Assembly: GCA_035578155.1 (NCBI GenBank)
Contig: JAPWDM010000022.1
Coordinates: 3,225,076 to 3,289,075 of the forward strand
Reading direction: 5' to 3'
DNA: 64,000 bases
From: Brachynemurus nebulosus
Taxonomy: Eukaryota > Arthropoda > Insecta > Neuroptera > Myrmeleontidae
The translations under genes were made by a program, and so were the position numbers. Of the stretch, positions 58,284 through 64,000 are shown piece after piece (the stretch's first letter is position 1; each line of letters begins with the position of its first letter). Below the pieces are notes generated by a model that made no database searches, had not been told where the DNA came from, and saw only the letters and a program-made list of their open reading frames with translations.

Positions 58284-58740
58284 GGATGTATACATACGAT
58301 TTACATGTTAATTTTTAACATTGGATTCCCATAAGGAAAAAGTTATGTCACAAGAGTGCTTTGGATAAACATATTCCTATTTTTGGTAATTTTCTTTTAT
58401 AAAATAATATTTTTCCACCAAATTATCTGCACTATTTTTTCAACAGAATATTTTTTTGATATTTTTATTATTTTAATATTTATTTTCAAAAAAATAAAAA
58501 AATGCCTTTTTGAATTTATAGCAGATGACATAAATATTTATTATGTAAAAATGTGGATTGCTTGAAAATTGCGACATTCATTTCTTTATTTTACTGCATT
58601 ATTATTGTTAAAGCTATAGTAACAGTAGTTATAATATTAAATTAGTATTATTAGCTTGTTCAAAGCACTCTCGTAACATAACTTTTTCCTTATGGAAATC
58701 CAATGTTAAAAGTTAACATGTAAGTCGTATGTATACATCC
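58284..58740. repeat. foldback element with 80-bp arms
   Basis: The left arm 58284-58363 (GGATGTATACATACGATTTA...) and right arm 58661-58740 are reverse complements with about six mismatches. The interior is AT-rich; its frame at 58356-58565 is low-complexity and not considered coding. It lies between the two J direct repeats. Confidence 0.9.
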
Positions 58741-58905
58741 AAATGGGACCCCGGTATATCTCACTTCTAATATTTATCTTTTATTAATTTTAACAAACAA
58801 TGACTGTCATTTTTATTTGTTGATTTTCCAAGAATTTATAATGAAATTTTAAATGAGAATTGCTAGGAGATTATTGACAAATAATAATTCAAACAGAAAA
58901 AAAAG

Positions 58906-59013
58906 TGCAAATTGATTCAAAATGAGCACAAGCGGCTTTGGCTTACGCCGATACGAATCGGCTAATGTTATCATGTTCCAACTCATACTGACTCCCTTGT
59001 TGGGATCTCATAT
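58906..59013 (+). repeat. direct repeat J, copy 2
   Basis: Matches 58156-58263 base for base in register (offset exactly 750), with a handful of substitutions. Confidence 0.9.
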
Positions 59014-59195
59014 CAACGGCTTACTGCTAGAACCGCGTATCTTGAAAAATGCTACTTTTCAGGAGAGACAAGAAACATTATAACTTCTTTAATTTTGAAA
59101 GTTTGAACTTCGTTTTCGTTTTAAGCGCAAAGTTATTTTTTTCTTATTATAAAAATAAAATTTTATAATTAAAAACATTTAATTAATTAAATATA

Positions 59196-59411
59196 TGTAA
59201 TTTTGTGAGATACGTAGTTACTATGTCAAAATAACTCAGTCTATCTTGATTGTCGCCATGTAGTAATATGTTTTACATCGACCGGGATTATTTAAAATTT
59301 GAATATTCCCTGTAAGATATCACTAGATGATGACAGTGGCGATCTGTGAGATGCACTAAATTATTTTGACATAATTGAATGCAGTACCTCGTATCTCACA
59401 AAATTACATTA
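59196..59411. repeat. imperfect inverted repeat, about 45-60-bp arms
   Basis: The left end ATTTTGTGAGATACGTAGTT and right end (complement ATTTTGTGAGATACGAGGTA) pair, followed by paired TATGTCAAAATAA words. Likely a small foldback element. A related GAGATACGAGGTTTTG lies at 59624. Confidence 0.7.
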
Positions 59412-59541
59412 TTCTCTGATACTTTGAAAGCTCCCATATTTACAGTGGAAGTAATACTTATGAATGAATAAATTAATACAGTAAAAAATATTAATAATAA
59501 TAATAATAAAAATATTGATAATAAGAAAAAAAACAACTGAG

Positions 59542-59577
59542 CACTACTATACCGACCCTATGGTCGGTATAGTAGTG
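59542..59577. repeat. perfect 16-bp stem hairpin
   Basis: CACTACTATACCGACC, four-base loop CTAT, then GGTCGGTATAGTAGTG. No U-tract function can be inferred in a eukaryote; possibly a repeat end. Confidence 0.85.
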
Positions 59578-59702
59578 GTCGAATGGTAACATACCATTAA
59601 ATTATGACATAATTTGAAATCTGGAGATACGAGGTTTTGTTATTGTTAATAACTTTCATTCTGATAAATAAAATGAAATTTTTATTAGCCTATCATCAGT
59701 AT

Positions 59703-61139
59703 AAGAGCCAAGACACACGAACCACGCCACGACCACTTTTTTGTGGTTGTCGTGTGGTTGTACTGTCGTTCGTGTGTCTTAGACGGCGACTTGCGAGCCA
59801 CTTTTTAGTGGCTGAATGACGTACAGCACGTACAGTCACTGCTAGGAGGCATCAAAGCCACTTAATACTGTTTGTTATATACAGTGTCTGCGTTAAGTAT
59901 TCATACAATAATTGATTTATCAATACTGAAATTTAAGAAACTTAAAATTTTGCAGCGTGAAGTAGGTACGCTAGGATAAAAATAAACAAAATTAATCAGA
60001 GAGGTGATGCTTCTTTTAAATAATATTTGTTTTAAAATACATATCGGTATTTTAGTATTACATATTTTTGCAGATTCAATTTTTAAAATTATTTGATGAA
60101 ACAATTCAAAAATTTTCAGCTCTTTATTTCTTTGAATTTTTAATTTTTTTCTATTATTATAAAACTAAAAAGGTTTAAATAATTATATAGCTTATTTATC
60201 TAATAATAGTCAATAATCCACGTTCAAACAGCAGGAGAGCTTCTAGTACATGCTTTTATTCTTAACCGAAGGGTTTTTCCATGCCATAAAAATGTTTCAA
60301 TTCTGTTGACCAATTTGCCTTTATAATAATTATTTTGTATTACATAAATAATTCTGCAAAAATAAATCAATAAACAATATATATACAGGATGCGTTTATA
60401 ACAGCGGTACCTTTATTGTAAATAAAATGTGTCATAAAAAGGTTTATATTCAATTTTTTTCTTTCTTTTCTTTATTTTCAAAGATATCATAAAATTTGAA
60501 GCAAAGATGTTCCCATGCCTTTACTTTTTCCATCCGGTTACTATATCCCGAATATGTGTAATCCCAGATTGCGGGTAAATTCCGGATTTCCTCAATAAAT
60601 AATTCCGTATCAAATGAATCTTCGTTAACCATTGCCATTTTTTCAAGAAAATAAAAACAAAGAAACAAAAACAAAAAACAAAAAATTAAAAAAGACCAAA
60701 AAAAAAGAATAAACAAAACAAGAAAAAAACAAAACAAAAACAAAAAAATAAAATAATAACAAAAAAACAAAACAATCAAAAAAGACCAAAAGAAATAAAA
60801 ATACACACAATTAAGAAAACTAAACAAAACAAAAATTACAAAACACCTGCTTGAGTCGTATTATTCAATAATTTCTTGTAATGTTCGAGAGACACTGTAG
60901 TACTAGTAGTACGTATCTGTCGCTTATAAGTGGTCCATTGGTCGCAAGTTTTAGCGACTAAAAACGACAATACGACGACACATTGCGACAGTGTCCGATT
61001 ACGACGACAGGCTGTGGCTCGTGTGTCTTGAAATTTGTGTTTCCATAAGAAAAGTACATGCATACATACCCGGCCACAGAATAGCCACTATTTTGTCGCT
61101 GTCGCGTGGTCGTGGCGTGGTTCGTGTGTCCTGGCTCTT
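59703..61139. mobile_element. PIF/Harbinger-like DNA transposon, deleted
   Basis: Terminal inverted repeats of about 34 bases (AAGAGCCAAGACACACGAAC...CGACCAC at 59703-59736 and complement at 61106-61139, one mismatch) and subterminal CGTGTGTCTT words at 59770 and 61019. The border triplets are TAA at the left and TTA at the right when the repeat is read from GAGCC, close to the TWA target of PIF/Harbinger elements. The interior has a MADF-domain fragment, a feature of the second gene of these elements, and no DDE transposase. Confidence 0.75.
60450..60638 (-). pseudogene. MADF-domain protein fragment
   Basis: ATG at 60638 gives 62 residues: MAMVNEDSFDTELFIEEIRN, LPAIWDYTYSGYSNRMEKVK, AWEHLCFKFYD. 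This matches the beginning of a MADF (Myb/SANT-like) domain: (L)I..IR..PA(I)WD...YS.R..K..AW. Family members are normally 150 residues or more; this one stops after helix 2 in a Lys/Glu tail. Upstream of the ATG the same frame is only Phe/Leu low complexity from an A-rich tract (60650-60840 plus strand), so I start at 60638. In PIF/Harbinger elements the MADF/Myb-like protein assists DNA binding and nuclear import of the transposase. Confidence 0.65.
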
Positions 61140-61562
61140 AGATTATTCTGAACATTTATATCTAATTATCTCAAAACACTGAAAAATCAACATGCGTGGT
61201 TCTAATAGGGATGTGGTTTTTTAATCGATAAATCGAGAAATCGATTAATCGGAAGTATGAAAACCGATTTTTAATCGACTGTTGATTTTGAAATTGATTC
61301 ACACATCGATTTTTATTTTATGGAAATCGCGAAACAATTTTTTTTAAAACATGAATTGATTTTTCATTTATACATTGCTATTTATTTATTAATTTAAATT
61401 TAAATTTAAATCTATTACCGGTACTACGATTACTAAATTTTAAGCATCAAACGCATCAAATGCATATAATCAAATCTCTATGCATCAAATCAAATTGTCA
61501 AAATTGACAAACTAACCACTGTATCATGTACAAAACAATAAAGTTTAAGCCGGAAATTTAAA
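61140..61562. other. spacer and 5' region of CR1-like LINE
   Basis: 61210-61330 has many ATCGATT-type words (for example AATCGATTAATCGG), a patchy short direct repeat. The LINE 5' boundary is not definable; bases just before 61563 probably form its leader. Confidence 0.45.
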
Positions 61563-62693
61563 ATGGCGCCGGTTACACGTAGTGCGTGTAATGTGTGCGG
61601 AAATAAATTTACTAAATATGTGGATATTTTAAATTGTGCGGGAAAATGTGGGAATTCCTTCCACGCCCAATGTATTAATGTGTCGGAAGAAATGTTAACA
61701 AATTTAAAAACGAGTGGTGAAATAAAAAATTGGATGTGTAATTGTTGTGGAGCCGATGTAACCTCCAAAAATTCACCAACAAAAAGCAATGTGGAAGCTT
61801 CTACAACCACAGAAAAGGATAGTAAGGCGGATGATAAACCATTGGTGGAATACATCCGTACGATACCATTAGAGGAAAAGATAAATCTGTTATTGAACAA
61901 TCAAGTTGCAATGGGTAAAAAATTAGATATAATAACAAGTAAGTTGAATTTATCTATCGAAGAAAATAAAGAGAAAACCAAAAGGATTGAATTATTGGAG
62001 CAGGAAATAATCCTGCTCAAATCAATGGTTGAGAAACGTCAGGGAAGTAGTGAAAATAATCTACCATCTGGTACAATGAAAAATGCCACGGCTGCAAAAC
62101 CTGCCAACAAAGCAACTGTTAATAAAACAAGGGTTAACGTAGGCAATGTACCGTACACTCAAGTAGTATCCGGTGCTGAGAAAATGGACAAACATATTCC
62201 AACTAATGAAGGCAATGCACAGTACGCTCAAGTAGTGGCTGGTGCAGAAACTATGGAAAAGCATATTGTTGAAAGGCAAGCAATAGAAACCGAAGCAAAG
62301 GAACTAGAATGTGAAGATCCAAGATTTACGGAAAATAGGCCGAATGAAAATGACGGTTTTAAGACTGTCACGTACAAGAAAAAGAAAAGGAATTTTATTC
62401 GAGGAAAGGACACAACTAGTGATGATTTTCAATGTATTGACTCTAAAGTGTGGATTTACATAGGTCGCTGCTCTAAAGAAACGACTGTGGAAAAAATTAA
62501 TAATCACCTAAAGAAAAAATATCCTGAACGTAATTTTGTAATCGAGGATTTGCAAAGTAAAGGAGTTTATAAAAGTTATCGAGTAGGAGGTGACAGTGAC
62601 TTGAAAGAGTAACTGTACAATGGAAACAATTGGCCTTTGGGTGCGCTGGTAAAAAGATTTATTTTTCGTCGGCAACCAGCCAGTTTCAGTTAG
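61563..62693 (+). CDS. CR1-like ORF1, PHD-finger protein with one in-frame stop
   Basis: MAPVTRSACNVCGNKF opens a PHD-type zinc finger with C9, C12, C25, C29, H34, C37, C59 and C62. A likely coiled coil lies at about residues 100-160 (LLEQEIILLKSMVEKR). A duplicated segment follows (VPYTQVVSGAEKMDKHI then AQYAQVVAGAETMEKHI), then a Lys-rich linker and a C-terminal domain starting VWIYIGRCSKETTVEKINNH. TAA at 62610-62612 ends the frame at 349 residues. The same frame continues with LYNGNNWPLGALVKRFIFRR to TAG at 62691-62693, which looks like the usual Trp-Pro-x-Gly/basic tail. I therefore treat 62610 as a likely nonsense mutation. ORF1 proteins of this type bind the element RNA. Confidence 0.8.
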
Positions 62694-64000
62694 TAACTCA
62701 AATACAGAGTGTAAACAAATTAAGATACTGCATCAAAATGTGCAATCAATATGTAACAAAATCTCTGAACTTGAAGTGATATCAGCTAATCTTAATACTG
62801 ACATCCTTCTATTGTCTGAACATTGGTGTTCAAATTTAAATTTGAAAAATATAAATACTGAAGAATACTTGTTAAGTGCACAATTTTGTCGAAAAGACTA
62901 TAAACATGGTGGTGTAGGTATTTGGATTAAAAAGGAATTAAAACAATATTGTGATGCTGTATGTCTCTCAAACATGTGTAAAGAAAAAGTATTTGAATGT
63001 GCTGTTGTCAAACTTAAATTAAGCGGTTTTAAATGTTATATATGTGTAATTTATAGATCCCCGGATAGTGATGTGGAGGCATTTTTGAACTATTTTAATG
63101 ACTTCTTAAGTTTCTTAAAACCAGAAAGTAATAAAATAATTATCATGGGTGATTTTAATATTGACTGTTTAAACAATAATAGTACTAAATTTAAATTATA
63201 CGATGTAATAGAATCATGCAATTGCATCAACATTGTAAACCAGGCTACTCGTATTACTAATACGTCATCAACTGGAATAGATTATACCATAATTAATAGA
63301 GATTTTGTATTCAGTGATTTTGAAATATTACATACGCTATTATCAGACCACACTGGTCAGTTAATATCGTTTGATACTAAAAATGAAAAAGTAATTAAAC
63401 GAATTAATAATAATTATAAAAGAAATTATAGCAAGTTAAATTTAGATTTCATGTTATATATGGTAAACAATATAGATAAGTCAGTTTATGTAAATGCTGA
63501 TGTCGATACTCATTTTGAAATATTTTATTCAACTGTTCAATATTGTTTTAATGCTAGTTTTCCGTTAATGTTGTCTCGTACTCATTATAGTAAATCTAAA
63601 AAATGGGTTACTAAGCAAATTATTGATGACGGTAATTTATTAAGAGATATATTTAAAATAAAACATTTTAATGCTGAATTAGAAAATTTATATAAACAAT
63701 TGAAAAAACAACACAAAAAAGATATTGCCATAGCAAAACGTTACCATGTTTTTAATAATATTAATTTGTCTTTATGTACCCCAAAAGACATTTGGACCGG
63801 TATAAATAAAATTTTAGGTAAAAATAATATAGTAAAGGGAACAATTGAGATAATTTATAATAGCAAATTGTATGATAATCCACATGAGATATCGGATATA
63901 TTTCTTAACCATTATGCAGACTCGGTAATTGAAAAATTATCCTGTCATTTTGGTGATACTATATCAAAAGAATGTACGACTACTGAGATTGCAAGTGCTA
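62653..64000 (+). CDS. CR1-like ORF2 endonuclease region, open to window end
   Basis: Frame +1 relative to ORF1, open from 62653 to the last base. The endonuclease starts KILHQNVQSICNKISELEVI near 62720. Catalytic landmarks are Asn in HQNVQS, Glu in LLSEHW, IYRSPDSD, IIMGDFNIDC, TGIDYTII and LLSDHTGQ, all in the expected order, so the apurinic-type endonuclease looks intact. The linker towards RT follows (KKWVTKQIIDDGNLLRDIFK, LCTPKDIWTGINKILGK). No stop and no frameshift in 449 codons. The initiation codon is unclear: no ATG lies between 62653 and the first conserved residues, so initiation by reinitiation or an upstream non-ATG codon is possible. RT and 3' end are outside the window. Confidence 0.85.

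Larger units (their letters stand above)
61563..64000 (+). mobile_element. CR1-like LINE, young, cut by window end
   Basis: A two-ORF non-LTR retrotransposon: PHD-finger ORF1 and an ORF2 starting with an apurinic-type endonuclease. Only one in-frame stop is seen over 2.4 kb. ORF2 runs off the window, so RT, tail and target duplication are not visible. It is antisense to Ddr. Confidence 0.85.

Noticed and set aside
58356..58565. Phe/Ile-rich frame as a membrane protein
   Set aside because: It is the AT-rich interior of a foldback element.
60639..60827. Phe/Leu-rich extension before the MADF fragment as a membrane segment
   Set aside because: It is the reverse of an A-rich low-complexity tract; the first ATG with MADF-like sequence is at 60638.
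61490..61900. Minus-strand 136-codon frame
   Set aside because: Antisense to the PHD-finger ORF1.

Overview
This window is a gene-poor, strongly AT-rich stretch of an insect nuclear genome. The order cannot be fixed from sequence; the transposon mix would fit a hemipteran or a similarly repeat-rich insect. The only host gene I can identify is on the minus strand: three C-terminal kinase-domain exons of a discoidin domain receptor tyrosine kinase (Ddr), at 20613-20521, 3691-3550 and 3415-3101. Their splice sites and reading phases agree exactly. The kinase N-lobe, transmembrane and discoidin exons were not found. They may lie upstream beyond 64000 or be hidden in the AT-rich sequence.

Layout. 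1-3100 is AT-rich 3' flank. The 16.8-kb Ddr intron (3692-20520) carries a pile of nested transposons. These are a dispersed repeat, a 5'-inverted copy and a longer copy of a site-selective LINE with a restriction-like endonuclease (R4/Dong-like), and a decayed RNase H-bearing LINE (I/LOA-like). The LINEs are separated by TAA microsatellites. Further along are a pogo/Tigger-like DNA transposon with a hAT-like MITE inside its helix-turn-helix, and a 150-bp hairpin. From 20.6 to 35 kb the sequence is AT-rich with dispersed repeats, palindromes and a degenerate tandem region. 35.1-39.85 kb is a dead LOA-like LINE with a DUF4780-like ORF1. 40.0-45.6 kb is a cluster of large inverted repeats, one arm of which is split by a TA-flanked element whose empty site is preserved in the other arm. 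47-57 kb has TA-microsatellite-cored repeats, an exact-register 120-bp satellite and a 274-bp tandem duplication. 58-59.6 kb holds foldback elements. 59.70-61.14 kb is a PIF/Harbinger-like element keeping a MADF-domain fragment. From 61.56 kb to the window end is a young CR1-like LINE: a PHD-finger ORF1 with one in-frame stop and an ORF2 that is open, with an apparently intact endonuclease, to the last base.

How it fits together. No operon-like logic applies. The content is one receptor kinase gene and mobile DNA. All LINE copies lie antisense to Ddr. The most unusual signals are the family of short modular repeats sharing a common palindromic end, the stacked giant inverted repeats, and the pair of R4-like copies whose comparison exposes a twin-priming-type inversion and a point nonsense mutation.
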